Of a DNA stretch of 64,000 nucleotides, positions 57,458-64,000 are shown piece by piece; positions within the stretch are counted from its first letter, which is position 1; every line of letters starts with the position of its first letter. The notes under the pieces are model-generated. The model ran no database searches. It was not told the origin of the DNA and worked only from the letters and a program-made list of their open reading frames with translations. Position numbers and translations under genes: made by a program. This DNA comes from Saprospiraceae bacterium (GTDB lineage Bacteria; Bacteroidota; Bacteroidia; Chitinophagales; Saprospiraceae). The stretch is from the NCBI GenBank assembly GCA_016722285.1, contig JADKGI010000018.1, positions 20,971 to 84,970 of the forward strand, in the 5' to 3' direction.

Positions 57458-58342
57458 ATGCGTCTCAAATCAGTCCTTATTTTTAGCTTCCTTTTAGTAT
57501 CTTGCTCAACGCCCAAAGCTCTTTTTGATATTCAGAAAGAAACTCTTATAGCTCCTGCCAGTGTCAAATTTAAAAATCAATCTGAGAAAGCAGTTAGCTA
57601 TATTTGGGATTTCGGTGATGGAAATACTTCTGCTGATCCAAACCCTGAGCACAGGTTTAGCTTATCCGGAAAGTACATTGTCAAATTGAAGGCTATTAAG
57701 GGAAGTAAAATAAATATTGCACAAAAACAAGTGAAAATTGAACCACCTCATGATTGTCTGGTTGAATTACAGACGTCTCTCGGTATAATGGTGATTAAAT
57801 TATTTGACAGTACTCCCATTCACAGGGATAATTTCATAAAACTTGCAGAAAATAAATTTTATGAAGGGACGCTTTTTCATCGGGTTATAAAAGGATTTAT
57901 GATACAAGGAGGCGACCCCAATTCAAAAAATGCAGCTAATGGTACCGGACTTGGTAGCGGAGGACCGGGTTATACAATTCCGGCAGAATTTTCTGACACA
58001 CTATTTCACGTCAAAGGCGCATTGGCCGCTGCCAGACAAGGTGATGCTGTTAATCCGGATAAGGCTTCGTCTGGTTCGCAGTTTTATATTGTTCAGGGAA
58101 GACCGGTATTATCCAGCCAGCTGGAAAATCTGGAGTTGCAAAAGGGAATCAAATATTCAGCAAAAGCCAAAGATATTATGACAAATACTGGGGGAACTCC
58201 CTCACTAGATAAGGAATATACTGTTTTTGGTCAGGTAGTAAAAGGAATGGATATAATTGATAAAATTTCTGAAAATGAAACAGACGGATCAGACAGACCT
58301 CTAACTGATATCAAAATCATAAAAATTAAAATCATTCACTAA
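57458..58342 (+). CDS. PKD-domain cyclophilin peptidyl-prolyl isomerase, lipoprotein
   Basis: A 294-residue protein. Lipoprotein signal (FLLVSC followed by STPK, Cys at about 16), then one PKD domain (about 25-95, with YIWDFGDGNTSADPNPEHRF), then a cyclophilin domain (about 100-290) with LFHRVIKGFMIQGGDP and AARQGDAVNPDKASSGSQFYI. The cyclophilin part is closely similar to the preceding gene, so the pair arose by duplication with acquisition or loss of the PKD domain. The PKD domain may bind the target or the cell wall. Confidence 0.92.
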   Translation: MRLKSVLIFSFLLVSCSTPKALFDIQKETLIAPASVKFKNQSEKAVSYIWDFGDGNTSADPNPEHRFSLSGKYIVKLKAIKGSKINIAQKQVKIEPPHDCLVELQTSLGIMVIKLFDSTPIHRDNFIKLAENKFYEGTLFHRVIKGFMIQGGDPNSKNAANGTGLGSGGPGYTIPAEFSDTLFHVKGALAAARQGDAVNPDKASSGSQFYIVQGRPVLSSQLENLELQKGIKYSAKAKDIMTNTGGTPSLDKEYTVFGQVVKGMDIIDKISENETDGSDRPLTDIKIIKIKIIH

Positions 58343-58361
58343 TTAATATAATTAAACAAAA

Positions 58362-59094
58362 ATGGAAGTTCTTGGTATCGATGTAGGAGGAACCGGAATA
58401 AAAGCAAATACAGTCAATATTCTAACAGGAGAATTAACAGGTGAAAAATTAAAAATAAAAACCCCTGTTCCGGCGACTCCTGAAGCCATTATCGAATGTC
58501 TCAAGGAAGTAGTCAACCATTTTCAGTGGAAAGGTAAAAAAATAGGTATCGGATTTCCTGCTGTAATAAAAAACGGCGTGTCTCTCACTGCCAGCAATAT
58601 TGATTCACAATTTGTGAATTACTCCATCAATGCCGCATTTAGCCATGGTCTTGAGTGTGATGTATCGGTAGTGAACGATGCAGATTCAGCAGGAATTGCA
58701 GAAATGACTTATGGAAAAGGTAAGAATGTAAATGGGCTTGTAATATTTTTAACTCTAGGAACCGGCATAGGATCTGCTATATTTTTTGATGGCAAGTTAT
58801 TGCCCAATACTGAACTTGGCCACCTTAAATACAAAAAATCTGTTTTCGAAAAATATGCATCAAACAGCGCCCGTGAGTTACATCATTTGGGTTGGAAAAA
58901 AATGGTCAAGAGACTTGAATGTATATCTGAATCATCTCAATTTGCTTCTTAGCCCTGATTTGATTCTGATCGGTGGCGGCGTAAGCAAAAACTTTGATTT
59001 GTACAGTAAATATCTCAATGTCAAAGTGAAGGTAGAAAACGCTTCGTTACTGAATGATGCCGGCATAATCGGAGCTGCAATGTCAACAGTCTGA
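58362..59094 (+). CDS. ppgK: Polyphosphate glucokinase (ROK family), frameshift at 58896-58902
   Basis: About 244 residues. The first frame gives the ROK kinase start GIDVGGTGIKA, the glucose-binding NDADSAGIAE with the catalytic Asp, and TLGTGIGSAIFFDG followed by NTELGH. The family-specific ASNSARELHHLGWKK comes next. The frame then turns to a stop at 58952, while the +1 frame continues WSRDLNVYLNHLNLLLSPDL, IGGGVSKN and NDAGIIGAA to 59094. Six instead of seven A at 58896-58902 restores LGWKKWSRDL, as in known PPGKs. The product should phosphorylate glucose with polyphosphate and/or ATP. Last gene of the plus-strand set. Confidence 0.88.
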
Positions 59095-59111
59095 CACTTG
59101 TCGATAATATT

Positions 59112-59834
59112 TCATTCTATTTTATCTGACATTCTGGTCAGGTAAAATTTTCTGGTGTCATTTTTATCTTTCCAAACCAATGAGTTTTCATTTAGATACT
59201 CATACCTGTGACCATCATTAGAAATGTATATGCCGCTATTGTCTTTATCATTTTTAAAAATATACCACACTGTTTCATCAATGAATCTGGCTTTGATTCC
59301 ATCTCTTGTATCAATTATATAAACTGTTTTTTCTGAATCTGCAACTGACCATGTACCTTCAGGGCTTCGCAGATTTACAGGAGTAGAACGTTTTTCTTTG
59401 GACTTTATTTTTGCTGGTTGATTATTGGAACTTATTTGATTTTGGCCATAGGTATGGTAATCATCTCTTTCAGAATATAAATCTTCATCTACCCTCCTAT
59501 TGCCAAAATATTTCCTGTTTCTTTCTTCGCCCAGATTATAAAATGTGAGTTTGGTTCTTCTGTATCTGTTATAAAATATTAATCTATTTTGGCTAACAAC
59601 TCTAATAAAATTTTCATAGCGGTCACAAAAAGTATTTCTGCCACACTCTTCAAAGTATGTCCAGTCATGATAAGAATATAATCCTTTAATCTTATAGCCC
59701 TGATGACTTGAATGAACAATAATGTTCTTATGGAGGCTATTATTATACCATTCTCCATCCAAATAAAGGCTTTGACCTACACAGGGTGATATGATAGCCC
59801 AAATAAAAATATGTATCAAGAATATTGATTTCAT
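59112..59834 (-). CDS. Exported protein of unknown function
   Basis: A 240-residue protein with a signal peptide (1-20, ending CVGQ). The mature part has a first beta-rich segment (about 25-110) with many aromatic residues and a Cys pair (EECGRNTFCD), a polar linker (about 115-155), and a second small beta domain starting SPEGTWSVADSEKTVYI and ending near SLVWKDKNDTRKFYLTR. Each half looks like a lipocalin- or META-like strand set, but I do not recognise the family. Convergent with ppgK (17-bp gap). Confidence 0.6.
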   Translation of the reverse strand: MKSIFLIHIFIWAIISPCVGQSLYLDGEWYNNSLHKNIIVHSSHQGYKIKGLYSYHDWTYFEECGRNTFCDRYENFIRVVSQNRLIFYNRYRRTKLTFYNLGEERNRKYFGNRRVDEDLYSERDDYHTYGQNQISSNNQPAKIKSKEKRSTPVNLRSPEGTWSVADSEKTVYIIDTRDGIKARFIDETVWYIFKNDKDNSGIYISNDGHRYEYLNENSLVWKDKNDTRKFYLTRMSDKIE

Positions 59835-59975
59835 ATGAATTCATTTAGTATTGAAACGAATTAAAGCACATTAAAAACTGTTAACAATCATATAAATTGA
59901 GGTTAATAATTATTAAAAAATATATTTTTGATCTTTTGATATGTTGATAAAATTTATATTACATAATTATTAGAT

Positions 59976-61184
59976 ATGAACATAATGTTTTATGTTATCC
60001 TGCCTTTTGTGCTTATGACATGTGGACCTGAAAAACCCATGATAAGCTATAGCTCAGCGCAACAGAATGATTCAAATACTATTGTCATTCCAGGGGCAGA
60101 GAGAATAGCGACCTATCTGCCGATGCTGAAAAACAAAAGAATTGCTTTGGTTGTAAATCAAACAAGTATGGTAAAAGAAAACCATCTGGTTGATACATTG
60201 CTGAAACTTGGAGTAGATATTAAAACTGTTTTTGCCCCGGAACATGGCTTCAGAGGCAAGGCTGATGCGGGCGAAGCAGTGGGTGATATGAAGGATCCAA
60301 GAACAGGATTACCTATTGTGTCATTGTATGGGAAAAAGAAAAAACCATTGCCTGAAGAACTCGAGAATGTAGATATTCTCATATTTGATATCCAGGATGT
60401 AGGCGTCAGATTTTATACTTTTATATCCACATTGCACTATATCATGGAGGCTTGTCAAGAAAATAACAAGCCACTTATACTCCTGGACAGACCGAATCCC
60501 AATGGCTATTTTGTGGATGGTGAAATACTCAATCCTTCATACAAATCATTTGTTGGAATGCATCCTGTACCGACGGTATATGGCATGACAATAGGTGAAT
60601 ATGCCAAAATGATAAATGGAGAAGGGTGGCTTACAAATAATGTCACCTGTGACCTTACCATAATTGAATGCAAAAATTATACACACGATACTTATTATGA
60701 TCTTCCGGTCAAACCCAGTCCAAATCTGCCCAATATAAGATCTGTTTTGCTTTATCCTTCTATATGTTTTTTTGAAGGTACTACGTTTAGTTTAGGTAGA
60801 GGGACGGACAAACAGTTTCAGGTAATAGGGCACCCAAAGATTGTTTCAGATTTTTCGTTCACGCCTATGCCTAATGAAGGGGCAAAAGAGCCCCCATTAA
60901 AAGGCCAAAAATGTTTCGGCACAGACTTAAGTTTACTTACGACAGGTAGTATAATCAAAGCAAAGAAGATTAATCTGAGCTACTTGATTGATTATTATAA
61001 CAAAATGAAGGCTAAAGATGAAAAATTCTTCTTGGACAATAATTTTATTGATAAGCTTTCAGGAAGCAATCATCTGAGAGAGCAGATCATCTCAGGCAAA
61101 ACGGAAGATGAAATTCGGGCAACATGGAAAGATGGTTTGAAAAAATTTGCACTCGTTAGGGAAAAATATTTAATCTACAAATAG
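59976..61184 (+). CDS. namZ: Exo-beta-N-acetylmuramidase NamZ (DUF1343 family), lipoprotein
   Basis: A 402-residue protein with a lipoprotein signal (FVLMTC followed by GPEK, Cys at about 16). The catalytic domain has the family segments NKRIALVVNQTSMV, FAPEHGFRGKADAGE, DIQDVGVRFYTF, LDRPNPNGY and FFEGTTFSLGRGTDKQFQ. NamZ removes terminal MurNAc from peptidoglycan fragments, first characterised in Bacillus (YbbC) and Tannerella-type Bacteroidota. Here it should act in the periplasm in muropeptide recycling, alongside the VanX-type dipeptidase and PBP encoded in the window. Length is normal. Confidence 0.9.
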   Translation: MNIMFYVILPFVLMTCGPEKPMISYSSAQQNDSNTIVIPGAERIATYLPMLKNKRIALVVNQTSMVKENHLVDTLLKLGVDIKTVFAPEHGFRGKADAGEAVGDMKDPRTGLPIVSLYGKKKKPLPEELENVDILIFDIQDVGVRFYTFISTLHYIMEACQENNKPLILLDRPNPNGYFVDGEILNPSYKSFVGMHPVPTVYGMTIGEYAKMINGEGWLTNNVTCDLTIIECKNYTHDTYYDLPVKPSPNLPNIRSVLLYPSICFFEGTTFSLGRGTDKQFQVIGHPKIVSDFSFTPMPNEGAKEPPLKGQKCFGTDLSLLTTGSIIKAKKINLSYLIDYYNKMKAKDEKFFLDNNFIDKLSGSNHLREQIISGKTEDEIRATWKDGLKKFALVREKYLIYK

Positions 61185-61579
61185 AATATCAGAATATTGA
61201 AGTCATCTAAATAGGTATTTTAATATGATTTCAAAAGTATGAATGGATGAATGCAATCACATAGCTATTTTTAAATTTTATGGTTTTGTAATTGTTAAAA
61301 TATAAAAATCGCTTAAAATCCTGATATTTTGAATCAAATTAAGGACGTGAATGCTTAGCTATTACATTCACGAAGATCAAATCGTACATTCCTTACCATT
61401 ATATTTATTATTGAACAGAGCCAGTTTTATGAGTTCTGATATAAAAACATGATATGGTTTCTGATTTCTTCAAATAATCCCATAATCATTGATTGAATCA
61501 CATCCATTATAACTATTTTTTATAATTGACACGTGAACACAATTATTAAACTGTCTTTAGTTTTTACTGTTTGGCTATT
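61185..61579. other. Intergenic region with a small hairpin
   Basis: About 395 AT-rich bases between namZ and the DsbA-like gene. CGTGAATG (61346-61353) and CATTCACG (61365-61372) form a perfect 8-bp stem with an 11-base loop and no T tract, so it may be an operator-like or structural site. No gene or clear terminator was seen. Confidence 0.4.
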
Positions 61580-62248
61580 ATGAAATTTTTTTATATAATA
61601 TGTTTTATGATTCTGAGCAATGTTTCTCTGGCGCAAGGAGACACACTAATATATATCGGTGACCCTATGTGTTCCTGGTGCTATGGCTTTAGTCCCGAGC
61701 TTGATAAAGTAAAAACAGCATTTCCAAATACACCTTTTGAGATGGTGATGGGAGGACTCAGGGCTGGTGGTACAGAAAAAATGATAGAGATCAGAGGCTT
61801 CCTAAAAGATCATTGGACTGAGGTTCAGCGGTCAACCGGAAGAAGATTTAACTTCGGGATTTTAAATCAATCAGAAGTTCTATATGATACTGAACCAGCG
61901 TGCCGGGCTGTAATTCTTGCGGGAAAAATAAAACCAGAAATAAAATATGAATATTTTAAAGCTGTACAGGAGTCATTTTACATTCTTAACAAACTGCCAA
62001 ATGATGATGATACTTATGTCCAGATAGCTGCAGGATTTGGCATAGACCCTGAATCATTTCACAATAGTTTTAAAAAAAGCCAGGCAAAAATGGATGCTTA
62101 TTCTGAGTTCGACCTTTCAGTGGCAATGGGCGTCCAGAGTTTTCCGGCCTTGATAGCTAAGATTGATGGAAAATTATATTTGGTATCTAATGGGTATCAA
62201 AAAGCTGAAAGAATCATCACGCTTTTAAAAAATAGAGGGTTAAAATAG
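61580..62248 (+). CDS. Exported DsbA-like (FrnE-type) thiol-disulfide oxidoreductase
   Basis: A protein of about 222 residues. Signal peptide (MKFFYIICFMILSNVSLAQ), then a thioredoxin-fold DsbA domain with the redox motif DPMCSWCYGFSP (CxxC at about 31-34), an inserted helical domain, and a cis-Pro segment VQSFPALIA. The closest family I know is the 2-hydroxychromene isomerase/FrnE-like group, most members of which are cytoplasmic, so export is notable. I take ATG 61580 rather than the upstream TTG 61571, as it gives a clean signal peptide. It may form or reshuffle disulfides in the periplasm. It is a single gene. Confidence 0.85.
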   Translation: MKFFYIICFMILSNVSLAQGDTLIYIGDPMCSWCYGFSPELDKVKTAFPNTPFEMVMGGLRAGGTEKMIEIRGFLKDHWTEVQRSTGRRFNFGILNQSEVLYDTEPACRAVILAGKIKPEIKYEYFKAVQESFYILNKLPNDDDTYVQIAAGFGIDPESFHNSFKKSQAKMDAYSEFDLSVAMGVQSFPALIAKIDGKLYLVSNGYQKAERIITLLKNRGLK

Positions 62249-62409
62249 TTTAACATCATATAAGAATAATAATTTTAAATCAATAGGAATTATATATTAA
62301 TTGAAAGTCAAATATGTAAGAAAATGGCAAAAACATATTAAAATGTTTCCTTAACAGTAGTTTAACAGCTATTTTCTAACTTTTTTTCTCTCAGAACAGT
62401 TTATAGCAT

Positions 62410-62417
62410 TATATTTG
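62410..62417 (+). promoter_or_regulatory. -7 promoter element TATATTTG upstream of the DUF1573 gene
   Basis: TATATTTG fits TAnnTTTG and lies 28 bp before the ATG. The -33 region is a T-rich run without an exact TTTG. With the terminator downstream it marks a single-gene transcript. Confidence 0.45.
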
Positions 62418-62445
62418 TATTAAAATTTTAAAAAATAAGAATATC

Positions 62446-62967
62446 ATGAAGCAAATTTTATTTTCTCTTTTAGTAATGGTTGCGTTTAATGTAAACGCTC
62501 AAAAAGCAAAAACTACTACAGCAAAAAATGCTGCAGATGTTAAAAAACAAGAAGTTGTTCAGCAAGCTGCACCAGCAGAAACTGCTGAATTTGTTATGGC
62601 AAAATCAAAGGCTAAAATGTCTTTCGAGTCTTTGACGGTTGATTACGGTACTATTGAATATGGCTCTGAGCCGTTAAGAATTGCAAAATTTACGAATACA
62701 GGTACTGAGCCCTTGGTAATTAATAATGCTCGTGGTTCATGCGGGTGCACTGTTCCCAAATGGCCAACTGAACCAATCGCTCCAGGTCAAAGTGCTAATC
62801 TGGAAATCAGATATGATACTAACAGACCTGGTAGAATCAGCAAATCAGTTACAGTATCTACTAATGAGGGTGAAGACCACGTACTACAGGTAGTCGGTGA
62901 AGTTCTTCCTAAAAAAGAAGAAACACCTGTACCGCCAGCTCAGCCAAATATCATAAAAGGCAATTAA
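62446..62967 (+). CDS. Exported DUF1573-domain protein
   Basis: A 173-residue protein. Signal peptide (1-18, ending NVNAQ), an Ala-, Lys- and Gln-rich linker (20-55), then an Ig-like DUF1573 domain (about 57-155) with DYGTIEYGSEPLRIAKFTN and the cysteine motif GSCGCTVPKWP, then a Pro-rich tail. The motif and fold are shared by many Bacteroidota envelope proteins; the function is not established. It has its own promoter and a strong terminator, which suggests a well expressed monocistronic gene. Confidence 0.9.
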   Translation: MKQILFSLLVMVAFNVNAQKAKTTTAKNAADVKKQEVVQQAAPAETAEFVMAKSKAKMSFESLTVDYGTIEYGSEPLRIAKFTNTGTEPLVINNARGSCGCTVPKWPTEPIAPGQSANLEIRYDTNRPGRISKSVTVSTNEGEDHVLQVVGEVLPKKEETPVPPAQPNIIKGN

Positions 62968-62995
62968 TACTTTATAAATAGTATAGTTTCACTTT

Positions 62996-63042
62996 AAAAC
63001 CCCGTATGATTCTAAATGTATCATACGGGGTTTTATATTTTA
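62996..63042 (+). terminator. Rho-independent terminator after the DUF1573 gene
   Basis: CCCCGTATGAT (63000-63010), a 9-base loop and ATCATACGGGG (63020-63030) form a perfect 11-bp stem, extended by AAAA/TTTT to 15 bp and followed by a T-rich tract. It begins 29 bp after the stop codon. It is the clearest terminator in the window. Confidence 0.9.
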
Positions 63043-63167
63043 TCCAAAATGGCATGAAATTTTAGATCAAACCCCGGATAAAGCAATCTCCAGCTTTACA
63101 AATCTAGGCGATCATTTGCTGAAGAAAAATTATAATGATCATAAATAAAAAAAACATATATGTAAAT

Positions 63168-63175
63168 TACCTTTG
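63168..63175 (+). promoter_or_regulatory. -7 promoter element TACCTTTG
   Basis: TACCTTTG matches TAnnTTTG, 123 bp before the next start, which would leave a long leader. The rest of the 63043-63298 gap shows no gene. Confidence 0.3.
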
Positions 63176-63298
63176 TATTTTGCAAATGTAGTACATTTGG
63201 AATTTTTAATCTTAGTAAGGATATTTTACATAATATTATATTTCTAATTTCAATGTGTACACATTATTTTATTTATTTAACCATTTAAATCATATTTT

Positions 63299-63709
63299 AT
63301 GAACACAAACAGAATTCTGCTTGCCGGCTTAGTGGCAGGTGTTTTTGCTTTCTTCTTTGGTTGGTTAGTCTTTGGAATCCTCTTTAAGGATATGATGCCA
63401 GCAGGAATGGGACCAGTAATGAGGTCAGAAGAAACCATGGTTATGTGGGCTATGGTAGCTTCAAACCTGATATGGGGTATTTTTGTAGCCTACGTATTTG
63501 TGCAGTGGGCAAATATTTCCACCTGGCAAACTGGCGCAATGGCAGGTGCTGTAATGGGATTATTAATTTCAGCCGCATTTGACACAGGCTTTTATTCTAT
63601 GACTACTATGTACACCGTGCAGGATGTAGTGATAGATGTGGCTATCAATACCTTTTTTGTAGCAGTAATGGGAGCTGTCACAGGTTGGTGGCTGGGCTGG
63701 AAAAAATAG
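63299..63709 (+). CDS. Small four-helix integral membrane protein of unknown function
   Basis: A 136-residue inner-membrane protein with four hydrophobic helices (about 6-28, 48-68, 78-96 and 108-132), Gly-rich packing faces (AGLVAGVFAFFFG, GAVTGWWLGW) and a Met-rich loop after TM1 (KDMMPAGMGPVM). It somewhat resembles DUF1761-type small membrane proteins but I cannot assign it firmly. Possible roles in metal handling suggested by the Met-rich loop are speculation. The aminotransferase gene starts 72 bp later. Confidence 0.65.
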   Translation: MNTNRILLAGLVAGVFAFFFGWLVFGILFKDMMPAGMGPVMRSEETMVMWAMVASNLIWGIFVAYVFVQWANISTWQTGAMAGAVMGLLISAAFDTGFYSMTTMYTVQDVVIDVAINTFFVAVMGAVTGWWLGWKK

Positions 63710-63781
63710 TTTTATTTAATTAATTCGGGTAAGGGTCATCATTCATGTCAGACTATATTTATTTTTGTTAAAAATTAAATT

Positions 63782-64000
63782 ATGTCATCCAATAGAAGGC
63801 TCTTCCTGCAACATGTAGCTCAAACAAGTAAGATATCCATGTGCCTAGAAGTTGATAAGGCTTCAGGTATGTATATTTACGGGACTGACGGAAAAAAATA
63901 TCTGGATTTTAATTCGGGAATTTCCGTCAGTTCTCTTGGGCATTGTTATCCTGAAGTAGTTGAAGCCATTCAATCTCAGTCTAAGTCTTATATGCACACT
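63782..64000 (+). CDS. Class III aminotransferase, N-terminal part (cut by window end)
   Basis: The last 219 bases are one open frame from ATG 63782 encoding the first 73 residues: MSSNRRLFLQHVAQTS, then MYIYGTDGKKYLDFNSGISV and SSLGHCYPEVVEAIQSQ. These segments match the N-terminus of PLP-dependent class III (ornithine/acetylornithine/omega) aminotransferases, where LDFxSG and GHxxPxV are conserved. The lysine that binds PLP lies beyond the window, and the substrate cannot be told from this part. Confidence 0.82.
   Translation, partial: MSSNRRLFLQHVAQTSKISMCLEVDKASGMYIYGTDGKKYLDFNSGISVSSLGHCYPEVVEAIQSQSKSYMHT

Noticed and set aside
1..64000. tRNA, rRNA and CRISPR arrays
   Set aside because: I looked for T-loop GTTCGA-type motifs, conserved rRNA segments and regularly spaced direct repeats on both strands and saw none convincing. 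A proper tRNA/Infernal scan would be decisive.

Overview
The window is AT-rich (the genes look roughly 35-40% G+C) chromosomal DNA from a member of the Bacteroidota. It is most likely an environmental Saprospiria/Saprospiraceae-type organism rather than a Bacteroides or Flavobacterium. The evidence is a type IX secretion (T9SS) C-terminal sorting domain, a MoxR-DUF58-BatA-BatB-BatC aerotolerance cluster, Na+-NQR in the order A to F, many short lipoproteins with an SC-type lipobox, Bacteroidota-style -7 promoter elements (TAnnTTTG), and gene pairings familiar from this phylum (birA divergent from rsfS-ftsH; an Ig-like lipoprotein next to lptB). No tRNA, rRNA, CRISPR array, prophage or complete insertion sequence was recognised. 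It reads as ordinary core chromosome with a few decayed genes.

Layout. 1-2.9 kb: end of a membrane protein gene, an Nramp-family transporter with altered metal-site motifs, a small conserved protein, and a 3-methyladenine DNA glycosylase. 2.9-6.5 kb: a broken outer-membrane barrel gene, a frameshifted T9SS surface protein, and a 155-bp inverted-repeat element. 6.7-13.4 kb: trhO, a class A penicillin-binding protein, an Ig-like lipoprotein, lptB and two tiny lipoproteins coupled to it. 13.6-16.8 kb: birA divergent from rsfS-ftsH. 17-31 kb, mostly minus strand: adenylate cyclase with TPRs, a Dna2-like nuclease-helicase, formate-THF ligase, an SMR transporter, a GH3 remnant, then a TMTC-like membrane glycosyltransferase (plus strand) and PEP carboxylase. 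31.3-38.3 kb: the Bat operon. 38.6-41.7 kb: a secreted unknown, a VanX-type dipeptidase lipoprotein, a TlpA-like protein with a stop codon in its signal peptide, and a YeaQ-like protein. 41.7-48.2 kb: the nqrABCDEF operon with its promoter and terminator. 48.3-64 kb: a methyltransferase, two alpha/beta hydrolases, a VPS10/BNR protein, miaE, two tandem cyclophilin lipoproteins, polyphosphate glucokinase, NamZ, a DsbA-like protein, a DUF1573 protein and the start of a class III aminotransferase.

The most striking general property is at least eleven loci in which one protein family is split across two frames by a single-base change, usually in a homopolymer. They include three of the six Na+-NQR subunits, the PBP and the helicase. 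Both halves remain well conserved, so I read most of these as residual indel errors of a long-read assembly rather than real pseudogenes. I therefore annotate those loci as single genes. The GH3 remnant (in-frame loss of the catalytic core), the barrel remnant and the TlpA-like gene with a nonsense codon are not explained by one homopolymer slip alone and may be genuinely decayed.

Functionally the window combines energy conservation (Na+-NQR), anaplerosis and C1 metabolism (ppc, fhs), envelope growth and turnover (PBP1A, LptB, NamZ, VanX-type dipeptidase, DUF1573), translation and tRNA modification (rsfS, trhO, miaE) and proteostasis (ftsH, cyclophilins). I did not find a clear previously undescribed multi-gene system. 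The best leads are the non-canonical Nramp, the membrane-anchored NqrA extension, the lptB-coupled mini-lipoproteins and the dispersed AGAGTATGTTTAAA repeat.
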